DNA of 64,000 nucleotides from Marinobacter sp. HL-58 (GCF_001314605.1 NZ_LIHP01000018.1:124001-188000), one strand, 5' to 3'. Positions 1 to 8,535 are shown, counted from the stretch's first letter. Numbers and translations: made by a program. Notes: a model not told the origin generated them from the sequence alone.

Positions 1-391
1 TTTCCTCGCTCTGGGCACGGAAACGGCCGGCGATGGCGGCTTCCGGCCACTCCACTTCCGCCAGGCTTTCACTGCCCAGGGGCAGGGCCAGGTACACCAC
101 CTGGTTGGCCACGGAGGCGTCGGTGATTTCCAGGGGCTCCGGCATTACGTCATCCTGGGGCAGGCAGAAACGGGTGCCATCCGGGAACAGGCCGGTGGCC
201 CGCACCAGGCCGACGCGGCCAAAGCTCAGGTACTCCGCATTGAGCTCCAGGTCACTGAAACCGTAGAGGTAATCAGAAACCGCCAGGGCCCGCTCGTTGA
301 TCTGGTTTTCCAGGTATCTTTGCTGCTGCTGGAAGTGCTGGGGCTTGATGAACAGCCCATCACTCCAGACGACTCGATTGGTTGCAGGCAT
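1..391 (-). CDS. tssK: Type VI secretion baseplate protein TssK (partial, N-terminal part)
   Basis: TssK connects the T6SS baseplate to the inner-membrane complex. Only about the first 130 residues are present; the gene runs off the left edge. The N-terminus contains VVWSDGLFIKPQHFQQQ followed by RYLENQ, the hallmark opening of the TssK/ImpJ/VasE family, and later a conserved FGRVGL..GLFPDGTRF stretch. The ATG at 391 overlaps the tssJ stop codon by one base (TGATG), so translation is probably coupled. It is the last visible gene of an eight-gene minus-strand T6SS operon. Identity is sure; the C-terminal receptor-like domain cannot be seen. Confidence 0.93.
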   Translation of the reverse strand, partial: MPATNRVVWSDGLFIKPQHFQQQQRYLENQINERALAVSDYLYGFSDLELNAEYLSFGRVGLVRATGLFPDGTRFCLPQDDVMPEPLEITDASVANQVVYLALPLGSESLAEVEWPEAAIAGRFRAQSEE

Positions 392-924
392 CAGGTATCG
401 TCCGACCTTCTGAGTTTGACTTCACGCTCGCGCAGGTTGACCAGCAAGTGGTAACGACCGCCCACCGGGTCCACCTTCACCACCTTCTTCCACTGGGACA
501 TGTTCGGGTAGGCGTAGAAGGCAATCACACCGATAAAACGGGTGTCTTCGTCGATATCGAATGGCTCGATGAATTTGAACTGCCCCGGCACCAGGGTGTA
601 ATCACTGTGGTCGATGTAGTTGCGGCCCAGTGAGGGCTCCAACTCACCCAGCAGTTGGTCAAAGTCCGCCGCCATCAGCCGCGAACTGTCGCGCATCTCG
701 ATGATCTGGAACGCGATGGGCGTAGGCGCCAGGGATTCGTTGGGATTCACATCCGGTTCCGCCAGCATGGTGAGGTCCACCCGGCTGGGCAGGTCCTCGG
801 CGTGGCCCACGGGGATGTCCGGATCCCACATCACCTTGGCGGTTTTGGTAACGGCGTTATAGGGGGTGCTACACCCCACCAAAACGAGAATGGCGACCAG
901 CAAACTCCATTTGCAGTACTTCAC
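391..924 (-). CDS. tssJ: Type VI secretion lipoprotein TssJ
   Basis: Outer-membrane lipoprotein (VasD/Lip family) that anchors TssM in the T6SS membrane complex. The 177-residue product starts with a short lipoprotein signal peptide ending in LVGC (lipobox, Cys18), followed by the family's beta-sandwich pattern, including a QFKFIEPFDIDEDTRFIGV stretch and a C-terminal YHLLVNLREREVKL strand. The start is GTG at 924; it overlaps the FHA gene stop (GTGA) and has a GGAG Shine-Dalgarno about nine bases upstream. It is coupled to tssK downstream. Length is normal for the family. Confidence 0.9.
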   Translation of the reverse strand: MKYCKWSLLVAILVLVGCSTPYNAVTKTAKVMWDPDIPVGHAEDLPSRVDLTMLAEPDVNPNESLAPTPIAFQIIEMRDSSRLMAADFDQLLGELEPSLGRNYIDHSDYTLVPGQFKFIEPFDIDEDTRFIGVIAFYAYPNMSQWKKVVKVDPVGGRYHLLVNLREREVKLRRSDDT

Positions 925-2249
925 GACAGGTTCTCCCTCTGTAATTGACGCAGTTGTTGATCGTAAGCCTGTTCAAACACCTCCTGGAAAAGGCGCTCGA
1001 ACCCCTGCTGACGACTGGAACTCAGTTCCCGGTAATAATGTTCGTACATCTCCCATGCCCAGTTGCTTTCGTCTTCGTCAGTCTTCAGCCCACGGCGATA
1101 ACCGTGGAACCGGCGCAGCAGCGCCTCCGGCGAGAAGGCGTGAAGAATGGCGTCCAGCCCCTCGCGAATGGCGGTCTGGGTGGCAAGCTGGTGGTGGTGA
1201 AGGCTCTGCAGGCTTTCACTGACGGCGGCAGGCGCCGACAGGTGAACCGGGCTGCGCTGGCTGGCAAACAGGGTCTGGACGGTTTCGTTGTAATCCTCAC
1301 CCAGGCGCAGCGGGTTGTCCTCAATGGGTTGAAGACGAGTCCGCAACGCCTGATGACGGCTGTCTTCGCCCTGGTGCAGGGCCAGCAGTCCTTCCACCGT
1401 GGCTTTCAGGGTCTGGCCGGCCTCTTCCAGGAACAGGCGCATTTCATCGCTGTCGGCAAAGCCCAGGTCGGTGTCCATGCCGCGCAACAGCGGCGCACCG
1501 CTGATGTGCTGGCGGCTCTGGTCATTTGGCTCGCGGCGGCGGGCCGGCTTGGTGGTTGCAGACATCCTGTCACGCTCTCCTCTTCCTATGGGCAGGCCAA
1601 TGGCCACATCACGGTTTTCCCGGTACTCGTCGGTGACCGCGCCATCGCGGGCATACCACTCTGGCTTGTCCGCCAGCAGGGCGTTCCGCTCACCTTGGGC
1701 CTCCCGGTCACCACGATTTCCCGAACTATCCGACCACGCCTGCAACGGGTCGTCGCTGCAAGTTTCCCCTGGCGCCGGCGGCAAACCGTGCAGTGGTTCA
1801 TCACCTACGGTTTCCAGTTCCCGCTCGTCGGCCCGCATCAGTTCGCCCTCGTCCATATCCACCAGCGAGGTGTCTTCGGCTTCCTCGGGCATGGCTCCGT
1901 TCTGGCGTTGGCCACTGAGCACCTCTGCCTTGAGCTGGTAACGCCCGATGGTGATGGTGTCGCCGCTCTTCAGGCGGGCCCGGCGGCCACGACCCACCGG
2001 CTGGGTGCCACTGTTGATGTAGGTGCGGCCGCTGCGGTCGATCAGGCAGAACACGCCATCCATAAACCGTACTTCCGCGTGGCCAGGCACGGCACCGGTG
2101 CGATGGGAGGACAACTGCCAGGTATCGCTGCCGGCGCTGCCGATGGAGCCGCCCCTGATGCCGAACACATGTTCACGGGCCAGGCCGCTGGCAACCTGGG
2201 TGGGGTTGCTGACCACCAGTTTCAGGCTGCGTGTCTGTTGATGTTCCAT
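921..2249 (-). CDS. tagH: T6SS-associated FHA-domain protein (TagH/Fha/ImpI-type)
   Basis: Forkhead-associated (phosphothreonine-binding) protein found in T6SS clusters, where such proteins act in post-translational control or assembly. The 442-residue product has an N-terminal FHA domain (about residues 8-110; strands around FGIRGGSIGS and GHAEVRF, then GDTITIGRYQL), an acidic low-complexity middle, and a C-terminal helical region (from about FLEEAGQTL) typical of type VI FHA proteins. An in-frame TTG lies at 2270, but ATG 2249 is preferred because TAAAAGGAAACCGGAT precedes it (AAAGGA at good spacing). No Hanks-type kinase or phosphatase (PpkA/PppA) is visible in the window. Confidence 0.85.
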   Translation of the reverse strand: MEHQQTRSLKLVVSNPTQVASGLAREHVFGIRGGSIGSAGSDTWQLSSHRTGAVPGHAEVRFMDGVFCLIDRSGRTYINSGTQPVGRGRRARLKSGDTITIGRYQLKAEVLSGQRQNGAMPEEAEDTSLVDMDEGELMRADERELETVGDEPLHGLPPAPGETCSDDPLQAWSDSSGNRGDREAQGERNALLADKPEWYARDGAVTDEYRENRDVAIGLPIGRGERDRMSATTKPARRREPNDQSRQHISGAPLLRGMDTDLGFADSDEMRLFLEEAGQTLKATVEGLLALHQGEDSRHQALRTRLQPIEDNPLRLGEDYNETVQTLFASQRSPVHLSAPAAVSESLQSLHHHQLATQTAIREGLDAILHAFSPEALLRRFHGYRRGLKTDEDESNWAWEMYEHYYRELSSSRQQGFERLFQEVFEQAYDQQLRQLQRENLS

Positions 2250-2280
2250 ATCCGGTTTCCTTTTACTCAATCCATTGAGG

Positions 2281-3297
2281 TCAGCGACGTATCTGCAGTC
2301 GTACCGCCGGCAGCTTTCTGGCCTTCTCCGGCGTTACAAACGAATTCCAGCCCAGCCGTACATCCGCTCCCATCTGCATGGGCTTCACGTCCCTGGGGCG
2401 CATTTGCAGTTCCAGGTCGTACGCCAGCTGTTCCCGGGTGACGAACTCCACCAGCTTCACCAGCCTGCCGTGGTCCTGGCCGTTGGGCAGAAAATCAGCA
2501 AACCGCTGCCGGTCCAGGTTGCGTATGCGCAGAATGAACTTGCCACTGCGGTCACGAATGCCCGAGCCCACCAGCGTGTCTTCTCCGAGGGCGGCGTTGG
2601 CCTGCCCCAGGCGGGTCTGCTGATCTTCCGGGATGGCGACCCGGCGCAATACCCACTGCTCGATTTCCACGCTGTCCAGATCAAAACAGTGCCCGATGAT
2701 GCCGCTGACCACGTCCGGTGATCGGCTGCGTCCCGCCATCATTCCGGCGTAGGCCAGCATTTTCGACCAGTTGACGGGCGTTGCCGCCCTGACCTGAGGA
2801 TCGCCCAGCCCCACCAGGGAAAAAATATGCTCGGAAAACCCGTCCGATGCTTCCGGCTGGAACCGCACGTAGTAGCGATACTTGCGCCACGCCCGGTGGA
2901 ACAGGGTCACCAGCCGGTGATTAAAGAAATCCAGGAAGTGGCGGCGGATACCGAGGTTCTGCCCGGCCTCCCAGGCCAGATCTTCCAGGTAATAACCCGG
3001 CAGCGGCGACTGGGAACCGTGCAGGCCCAGAAAACTGACTTCAAGCTGATAGGGCGCGTGCTCATGCTCCGGCGAGGCCGCCGACACCACATCGCTGCCC
3101 GGAAAACCCAGCCCGGCCGACGCCGAGAAGCGGATACGCTCCCGCTGGGGCTGTTCGTCCTGGGACCGTTCCAGATCATCACCGTGGTGACGATGGATCA
3201 GGTCCACCAGTTGGAAAAAACTGTAGCGTCGTGCATTGCCCAGAACGGGCTGCAGCTCGGCTACATCAGAGGCTGCTGCCCTTGCTGTAACGTCCAT
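2281..3297 (-). CDS. tssG: Type VI secretion baseplate protein TssG
   Basis: TssG (ImpH/VasB) is a wedge component of the T6SS baseplate with TssE, TssF and TssK. The 338-residue protein shows the family opening (YSFFQLVDLIHR, then RIRFSASAGLGFPGSDV), a central YLEDLAWEAGQNLGIRRHF-like stretch, FNHRLVTLFHRAWRKYRY, and a C-terminal region ending in LGWNSFV. The ATG at 3297 lies inside the 3' end of tssF, overlapping it by 37 bp, which is common for this gene pair. The FHA gene follows after about 30 bp. Length is normal for the family. Confidence 0.93.
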   Translation of the reverse strand: MDVTARAAASDVAELQPVLGNARRYSFFQLVDLIHRHHGDDLERSQDEQPQRERIRFSASAGLGFPGSDVVSAASPEHEHAPYQLEVSFLGLHGSQSPLPGYYLEDLAWEAGQNLGIRRHFLDFFNHRLVTLFHRAWRKYRYYVRFQPEASDGFSEHIFSLVGLGDPQVRAATPVNWSKMLAYAGMMAGRSRSPDVVSGIIGHCFDLDSVEIEQWVLRRVAIPEDQQTRLGQANAALGEDTLVGSGIRDRSGKFILRIRNLDRQRFADFLPNGQDHGRLVKLVEFVTREQLAYDLELQMRPRDVKPMQMGADVRLGWNSFVTPEKARKLPAVRLQIRR

Positions 3298-5033
3298 GTG
3301 TACCGTTCCTGGTTGTCTGTATTCACCACTTCCAGTTGGTGAAATGCGTTAATACTGGCGTAAAGCGCGAAAAACTGGCTCAGCACCGTGCCGAACAGGT
3401 AAAGATCCCCTTCCGAGGCAAACGACTGCTGATCCAGCCGCATCACCGAGCGAATCCCCCGCACCGGCAACCCTCTTACCATCCGGTCCACCGGCGTGGT
3501 TTCGATGTCCAGAATGCCGGCGAGGCGCTTCTGGGACACCCGTTCCGCCTGCCGGTCCACCAGCGCGCGGAAATCGTAAACCCGCAGCACCGTGCGCAGG
3601 GCGTCCACATCCAGCAGCGACAGGTAGTTCAGCGACAGGTTGGAGATCAGCGTCCACAACAGGCTGCCATCCAGTGTCGGCCGCAGGGTGTGGGTGGGCC
3701 GGGTGATGTTGCTGAACGAGGCAAACGCCGGCGTGGTCTCCGTCGCCATGCAGATTTCCCCCACCGCCAGCTGATGGGGCAGCTGCCGGTTGGTGCAGGT
3801 AAGGGTCAGTGACACCGCTTCCTGGCGATTCATGCACTCGGACTCATCCCCCCGCACAAAGGAAATGTAGTGATCAAACCCGTCTCCCCGCACACTTTCC
3901 CGGGCCTTTACCCGGTAATACAGCGCGGTGCGGCCACGATCCCGCTCCACTTCGTGCTGGAAACTCTCAAACGCCGTGTACAGCCGCGGCTCACCCCGCA
4001 CGGAGCGGCCTTCCAGCCAGCCCTCAACCTGCTCAATGCTGAACACTTCGTAGTGCTCCGGTGAGCGGCTGGACGGTGCAATGCGGTATTCCGTCTGGCG
4101 ACCGTTCAGATCCACCGGGTCAGCCTCATGGCCGAACAGGTTGATGGCCGGCGTACAGTAAAGCTGAAAATTCTCCGCCCGGATCTTCGCATCCGGCGGC
4201 AGAATGCGACTGAAGTGGAAACGCAGGCTGATTTCTTCCGCCTGCACCGCCGGCAACCGCGCCTTCAATCCCTGGATATCCACAAACCGGAAGGCCTCGG
4301 GAAAGCTCAGGTATTCCTGCAGAATCCGGTAGCCGGGATAGGCGTTCTTGGGATAAGGCAGCAGCGCCTCATCGGTCGCAAAACCCACCGGCTTCAGCTG
4401 GCTTGCAGGAATGGAAAACACCGAATCCCCCACCACAAGTTCCATCCGCTTGAGGTAATGGTTCAGCCACAGGTACAGCGTCTCGGAAATGTGGCTGTCA
4501 CCGCCCAGGTAAAACCGCAGGTTATCCAGGCCCAGGGATGACAGTGGCTGGTCGGTGTGCAATGCCAGGTCTACGGTCACGGAAGACACTTCCCGGGAAT
4601 GCTCGGCGTGGGCATCTGCCACACTCACCGGAAACACATCCACGGCCCGGCAGGTCCGGAACCGGCACTGGGTCTGACGCGTGGCGTCGCCCAGCGGACG
4701 GCTCTTGATCTCGGTATGCCGGGCCACCCGCTGGCGCTCGCTAATGGCGTGCAGCTGCGGATCAAACCGCATGATGGTGCAACTGGGCACGGGCCTGAGA
4801 TAGTTTGGCCACAGCATGTTCAGCAGCGAATGCGTCAGCTCGGGAAACTCGTCCTCGACTTTCTCACGGAGCTTCCCGGTCAGAAAGGCAAAGCCCTCCA
4901 GCAGCCGTTCGACATCCGGGTCTGTGCTCTGCTCCGACAGAAACCGGGTCAGCTGCGGATGTGCATCCGCAAATTCCCGTCCCTGCAATCGCAGAAAGCT
5001 CAACTCATCCCTGTAAAATCGGTTTAACTTCAT
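3261..5033 (-). CDS. tssF: Type VI secretion baseplate protein TssF
   Basis: TssF (ImpG/VasA) is the large wedge protein of the T6SS baseplate. The 590-residue product begins MKLNRFYRDELSFLRLQG, a classic TssF start, followed by DPDVERLLEGFAFLTGKLREKVEDEFPELTHSLL, given here in parts: ERLLEGFAFL and EFPELTHSLL. An open frame extends about 68 codons upstream, but that part translates the two hairpin repeats and is not TssF-like, so ATG 5033 is chosen. No strong Shine-Dalgarno is visible before it. The upstream repeats separate it from tssE by 267 bp, an unusual break inside a T6SS operon. Confidence 0.95.
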   Translation of the reverse strand: MKLNRFYRDELSFLRLQGREFADAHPQLTRFLSEQSTDPDVERLLEGFAFLTGKLREKVEDEFPELTHSLLNMLWPNYLRPVPSCTIMRFDPQLHAISERQRVARHTEIKSRPLGDATRQTQCRFRTCRAVDVFPVSVADAHAEHSREVSSVTVDLALHTDQPLSSLGLDNLRFYLGGDSHISETLYLWLNHYLKRMELVVGDSVFSIPASQLKPVGFATDEALLPYPKNAYPGYRILQEYLSFPEAFRFVDIQGLKARLPAVQAEEISLRFHFSRILPPDAKIRAENFQLYCTPAINLFGHEADPVDLNGRQTEYRIAPSSRSPEHYEVFSIEQVEGWLEGRSVRGEPRLYTAFESFQHEVERDRGRTALYYRVKARESVRGDGFDHYISFVRGDESECMNRQEAVSLTLTCTNRQLPHQLAVGEICMATETTPAFASFSNITRPTHTLRPTLDGSLLWTLISNLSLNYLSLLDVDALRTVLRVYDFRALVDRQAERVSQKRLAGILDIETTPVDRMVRGLPVRGIRSVMRLDQQSFASEGDLYLFGTVLSQFFALYASINAFHQLEVVNTDNQERYTWTLQQGQQPLM

Positions 5034-5060
5034 AAAGACTACTGCACCAAAGTTCGGCCG

Positions 5061-5149
5061 AGGGGATGGGGATGCTTTTCTGGCGGGAAAAAAGGTGTCT
5101 GAGCGTAGCGAGTTCTTTTTTCCCAGAAGAAAAGTATCCCCATTCCCTC
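5061..5149 (+). repeat. Hairpin repeat, family B, copy 1
   Basis: Long imperfect inverted repeat: left arm 5061-5093, loop 5094-5115, right arm 5116-5149. The arms pair through most of their length, with two G-U type pairs and a three-base internal loop. The loop carries gtgtctgagcg[a/t]agcgag, shared with copy 2 at 19539-19625, and both copies share the loop-proximal arm halves (cttttctg.cgggaaaa and ttttcccagaagaaaag). The loop-distal parts differ between copies while still pairing. It lies between tssE and tssF, 16 bp from family A copy 1. Function is unknown. Confidence 0.7.
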
Positions 5150-5165
5150 TGACTCCGAGCAGGCA

Positions 5166-5259
5166 ATGCGGGTGGCTGCCCAAAAGACGCTCAAGCCCTC
5201 CATGGGCGCTTGGGCTCCGCCATCCATGGCTCCGCACACTTTTGGGCAGCCACCCGCAT
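5166..5259 (-). repeat. Hairpin repeat, family A, copy 1
   Basis: Perfect 21-bp inverted repeat (arms 5166-5186 and 5239-5259) around a 52-nt loop. On the minus strand the loop contains gcggagccatggatggcgga, the core shared with copies at 14491-14599 and 62299-62403. The rest of this loop diverges from the other two copies, and the stem sequence is different from theirs. It sits between tssE and tssF. No U-run follows the stem, so it is not a normal intrinsic terminator. Function is unknown. Confidence 0.75.
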
Positions 5260-5300
5260 CACCTGCTCTCATCCGTGTCTGCTTGCTACTGCCAGTGACG

Positions 5301-5741
5301 TTAAATCACTCTGTAGTAGCGCTTGTCATCCAGTAACAAATCAATGGTCGTTTTATCGTCCTCCGAACCCACCTTAAGGTAGACCGTCACCTGGAACCGC
5401 AACTGCAATGGATCCGGCCCCTGGGGCATCGCCATTACATCTACCCGGTTCACCCTGGGTTCGAACTTTTCAATACACTGCCGAATGGCGCCACGAATAC
5501 GGATGCTCAGGTCATGGGTGCCGAGGGTGGCGTCGTTGAAATCCACCAGCCCCAGGTCCGGCACGCTCTCGCTGTTGCCCGGATGGGCGTTCAGCAGGCG
5601 CACCAGATGGCGCTTGATGGAATCCACCACATGGGACACTTCCCCCATGCTTTGCCCGGCGGGTTCGGCAGCCTGTTCCAGTCGTTCGAACAGGCTGCCG
5701 CCCGAAGCCTGAACACCGTCAGTGCCGGCGTTCCTGAACAC
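5301..5741 (-). CDS. tssE: Type VI secretion baseplate protein TssE (gp25-like)
   Basis: TssE is the T4 gp25/lysozyme-like baseplate wedge protein that helps start sheath polymerisation. The 146-residue product contains SLFERLE near the start, VVDSIKRHLVRLLNAHPG, then FEPRVNRVDV, the conserved gp25 core region, and ends with a strand-rich segment. The start is GTG at 5741, three bases after the tssC stop, with AAGGA inside the tssC 3' end at correct spacing; the later ATG would remove the family-conserved SLFERL region. No hcp gene lies between tssC and tssE here, unlike many clusters. Confidence 0.92.
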   Translation of the reverse strand: MFRNAGTDGVQASGGSLFERLEQAAEPAGQSMGEVSHVVDSIKRHLVRLLNAHPGNSESVPDLGLVDFNDATLGTHDLSIRIRGAIRQCIEKFEPRVNRVDVMAMPQGPDPLQLRFQVTVYLKVGSEDDKTTIDLLLDDKRYYRVI

Positions 5742-5744
5742 GGA

Positions 5745-7247
5745 TCAGTCCTTGTCCAGACGGCCGACGAGTGACAGTTCGAAGTTCGCACCCATGTACT
5801 TGAAGTGCGGTCGAACCGCCAGTGACACCTGGTACCAGCCCGGATCGCCTTCCACGTCGGAGACGGTGACCTGGGCGGCGCGCAGCGGACGGCGGCTGCG
5901 TACGTCTGCCGGCGGGTTTTCCTGGTCGGCCACGTACTGGCGAATCCAGGTGTTCAGCTCGCGCTCCAGGTCCTGACGCTCTTTCCAGGAACCGATCTGC
6001 TCGCGCTGCAGTACCTTGATGTAGTGCGCCAGGCGGTTGACGATCATCATGTAAGGCAGTTGCGTACCCAGCTTGTAGTTGGTTTCCGCTTCCTTGCCTT
6101 CCTTGGTGTTCGGGAACTGCTTGGGTTTCTGCACCGAGTTGGCGGAGAAGAACGCCGCGTTGTCGCTGCCCTTGCGCATGGTCAGCGCGATGAAGCCTTC
6201 GTCGGCCATTTCGTATTCGCGACGGTCGGTGATCAGCACCTCGGTCGGGATCTTGGCTTCGAGCTGGCCGAAGGATTCAAAGGTATGAACCGGCAGGTCT
6301 TCCACCGCACCACCGCTTTGGGGCCCGATGATGTTCGGGCACCAGCGGTACTTGGCGAAGCTTTCGGTCAGGCGCGTGGCCAGCAGGTACGCCGTGTTGC
6401 CCCACAGGTAATGCTCGTGGTCACCTGAGACGTCTTCCTTGTAGTTGAAGCTGCGCACCGGGTTTTCGGTGGGATCGTAGGGCACACGCAGCAGGAAGCG
6501 CGGGGACGCCAGGCCCAGATAGCGGGCATCTTCGGACTCACGCAGGGAACGCCACTTGGCGTATTTCGGGCCTTCGAAAACGGCTTTCAGTTCCTTGATG
6601 GCCGGCAGTTCCTGGTAGCTGTCGACGCCGAAGAAACTCGGGGCCACAGAGGAGAGGAAGGGCGCGTGGGCCATCGCTCCGACAGACGACACATACTGCA
6701 GCAGCTTCATGTCCGGGGTGGACGGTGTGAACGCGTAGTTGCCGACAACAGCACCCACGGGCTCGCCGCCAAACTGGCCGTATTCGGTGGAGTAGATGTG
6801 CTTGTAGAAACCGGTCTGGGTGACATCGGGTGCAAACTCGAAATCTTCCAGCAGTTCGGTCTTGGTGGCGTGGAGGATATCCACCTTGATGTTCTCGCGG
6901 AAGTCGGTGCGATCAACCATCAGTTTCAGGCCGCGCCAGGAGGATTCCAGTTCCTGCAATTTCGGTGCGTGCAGGATTTCATCCATCTGGGCGCTGATCT
7001 TGCGGTCCAGCTCCACCACCATCTGGTCGACCAGCGCCTTGTTGACGGGCTGGCCTTTCTCGTCGCTTTTCAGCAGGTTGGAAATAAACGTTGCCACGCC
7101 ACGGCGCGCCACATCGTATCCTTCATCAGCGGGCGCCATGCGACTGTTGGCCATTACCTGGTCCAGCAGAGAGCCTTCAGCTCCTGATTGACGGTCATCC
7201 GCAACGGATTCGGAGGCAGCAGATTGCTGCTCAGCAGTATCAGACAT
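5745..7247 (-). CDS. tssC: Type VI secretion contractile sheath large subunit TssC
   Basis: TssC (VipB/ImpC) forms the contractile T6SS sheath with TssB. The 500-residue protein is full length for the family and contains family landmarks: LESSWRGLKLMVDRTDF, EYGQFGGEPVGAVVGNY, FLSSVAPSFFG, ASPRFLLRVPY, and a C-terminal RPHFKYMGANFELSLVGRL. The ATG at 7247 has an AAGGGATG Shine-Dalgarno region. It lies 76 bp downstream of tssB and is followed directly by tssE with a 3-bp gap. No frameshift or missing region is seen. Confidence 0.97.
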   Translation of the reverse strand: MSDTAEQQSAASESVADDRQSGAEGSLLDQVMANSRMAPADEGYDVARRGVATFISNLLKSDEKGQPVNKALVDQMVVELDRKISAQMDEILHAPKLQELESSWRGLKLMVDRTDFRENIKVDILHATKTELLEDFEFAPDVTQTGFYKHIYSTEYGQFGGEPVGAVVGNYAFTPSTPDMKLLQYVSSVGAMAHAPFLSSVAPSFFGVDSYQELPAIKELKAVFEGPKYAKWRSLRESEDARYLGLASPRFLLRVPYDPTENPVRSFNYKEDVSGDHEHYLWGNTAYLLATRLTESFAKYRWCPNIIGPQSGGAVEDLPVHTFESFGQLEAKIPTEVLITDRREYEMADEGFIALTMRKGSDNAAFFSANSVQKPKQFPNTKEGKEAETNYKLGTQLPYMMIVNRLAHYIKVLQREQIGSWKERQDLERELNTWIRQYVADQENPPADVRSRRPLRAAQVTVSDVEGDPGWYQVSLAVRPHFKYMGANFELSLVGRLDKD

Positions 7248-7323
7248 ACCACATCCCTTCAGTACGTTTTAATAGAAAAGTGAAACCTGCCAGCACTGGC
7301 AGAATTCGGATCAAGCGTCCGGA

Positions 7324-7824
7324 TTACTTGTCGCTTTCGTCCGTGGCCAGCTCAAGCTCCTGGAGGAGTTTGTCACGGGCGTCATCGTTGTCCAGCAGTT
7401 CCTGCAGCTTGGACCGGAACGATGGCACGTTACCCAGCGGGCCTTTCAGGGCGACCAGTGCTTCGCGAAGCTCGATCAGCTTCTTCAGCTCGGGCACCTG
7501 GCGGGAAATGCTGTCCGGCGAGAAGTCGTCCAGGGTCTGGAATTCGAGGTTGACCGGGAGTTCTTCGGCTTCTTCGTCCAGCTTGTTGGTGACCGTGGTA
7601 GACAGGGTGAGACCGGCTTCCGACATGACAGAACGGAAGTTGTTCTTGTCCACGGAAATGGCCTTGCGGTCTTCGATCGGGGTTTCTTCGGCGTGGCCCT
7701 TGAAATCACCAACGACAAACATCTTCAGCGGCAGTTCTGTTTCAGCCTGCTGATCACCGGTGGCGGGGACATACTTGATATTGATGCGCTCTTTAGGCGC
7801 GACGGAACCGTCTTTAGATGACAT
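7324..7824 (-). CDS. tssB: Type VI secretion contractile sheath small subunit TssB
   Basis: TssB (VipA/ImpB) is the small sheath subunit that co-polymerises with TssC. The 166-residue product shows the family signature: RINIKYVPATGDQQAETELP, then LPLKMFVVGDF and NLEFQTLDDFSPDSI, followed by an acidic helical C-terminus ending in LLDNDDARDKLLQ. The ATG at 7824 has GGAG eight bases upstream. It is the first gene of the T6SS operon; the promoter should lie in the 305-bp gap before the divergent acyl-CoA-binding protein gene. Confidence 0.96.
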   Translation of the reverse strand: MSSKDGSVAPKERINIKYVPATGDQQAETELPLKMFVVGDFKGHAEETPIEDRKAISVDKNNFRSVMSEAGLTLSTTVTNKLDEEAEELPVNLEFQTLDDFSPDSISRQVPELKKLIELREALVALKGPLGNVPSFRSKLQELLDNDDARDKLLQELELATDESDK

Positions 7825-7900
7825 GCTCTTGCTCCCTGTGCAAACTCAGTTGCAGTGTTTCAGTCCATTGAGCCTACCGTCCTGGTACGCTACAGGCAGA

Positions 7901-7929
7901 ACTCTACACAGGATAATTCGGGCACTCAA
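7901..7929 (-). promoter_or_regulatory. Candidate sigma-70-like promoter for the tss operon
   Basis: On the minus strand, TTGAGT (7929-7924) and TAGAGT (7906-7901) are separated by exactly 17 bp and lie about 77 bp upstream of tssB. This is a pattern match only. The rest of the 7825-8129 gap holds the divergent acyl-CoA-binding protein promoter and no gene that I can support. Confidence 0.35.
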
Positions 7930-8052
7930 GCAAAAAATGGCCAGCACATGGCAATTTTTTAACCTCGGGCAAGGAATTGCCAAGTCGTCGATGTTTTGGG
8001 CCAAAGCCAGCCCTTGCTGCCATCGCGCCCCGGGCATCTGAACGATCGGTCA

Positions 8053-8081
8053 ATGACGGCCACAGTGTGTCTGGCTATACT
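8053..8081 (+). promoter_or_regulatory. Candidate promoter for the acyl-CoA-binding protein gene
   Basis: ATGACG (8053-8058) and TATACT (8076-8081) are spaced by 17 bp. The second hexamer lies about 49 bp before the start codon at 8130. The -10 is good and the -35 is partial. Confidence 0.45.
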
Positions 8082-8129
8082 CTGCCCCACCGTGACTAAC
8101 GGATTTACACCAGAAAAAAGGACCCCGAC

Positions 8130-8390
8130 ATGAGTGACCTGAAAACCCGTTTCGACGAAGCCGTCAAATACATCCAGAACGCCGAAGGCGACTTCAAGCC
8201 ATCCAACGAACTGAAGCTGGAATTTTATGCCCTGTACAAGCAGGCCACCGAAGGTGATGTCAGCGGCAAGCGCCCGGGCATGATGGATTTTGTGGGCCGC
8301 GCCAAGTACGACGCCTGGGAAAAGCTCAAGGGCACTTCCCCAGAGCAGGCCATGCAGCAGTACATCGACAAGCTGGAAGCCCTCAAGTAA
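8130..8390 (+). CDS. Acyl-CoA-binding protein (ACBP family)
   Basis: Small cytosolic four-helix protein that binds long-chain acyl-CoA esters and buffers or carries them. The 86-residue sequence covers a complete ACBP domain, with the signature [19 protein letters not shown], then [20 protein letters not shown] and a C-terminal [12 protein letters not shown] helix. The tyrosine and lysine residues of the ligand-binding YKQAT and KYDAW segments are present. ATG 8130 has AAAAAAGGA eight bases upstream. It appears monocistronic, with its own promoter and a hairpin terminator downstream. ACBP genes are common in eukaryotes and patchy in bacteria. Confidence 0.95.
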   Translation: MSDLKTRFDEAVKYIQNAEGDFKPSNELKLEFYALYKQATEGDVSGKRPGMMDFVGRAKYDAWEKLKGTSPEQAMQQYIDKLEALK

Positions 8391-8406
8391 CTCCGTTCTC
8401 TGCCTT

Positions 8407-8451
8407 GACCAGGAGCAACAATCATGACGACGGTTGCTCCCGGTCAATTTT
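8407..8451 (+). terminator. Intrinsic terminator after the ACBP gene
   Basis: Arms gaccaggagcaac (8407-8419) and gttgctcccggtc (8433-8445) pair over 13 bp with one G-U pair and are followed by aatttt. It starts 16 bp after the ACBP stop codon. Confidence 0.7.
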
Positions 8452-8535
8452 CCCCGTGAAAATTTTTGCGACGGTCAAACGATTGTCATAAGATGCGCGC
8501 AAGATAAGAACAACAATTCACAGGGAAGACGTACC

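Noticed and set aside
945-2441. A 498-residue open frame on the plus strand
   Set aside because: Antisense to the FHA gene and tssG; no domain and no ribosome site.
5034-5237. N-terminal extension of TssF by about 68 residues
   Set aside because: The extra sequence is a translation of the two hairpin repeats; TssF homologues start at MKLNRFYRDEL.
7930-7945. TGGCCATTTTTTGC on the minus strand as a sigma-54 promoter for the T6SS operon
   Set aside because: The GG to GC spacing is one base too short for a sigma-54 site.
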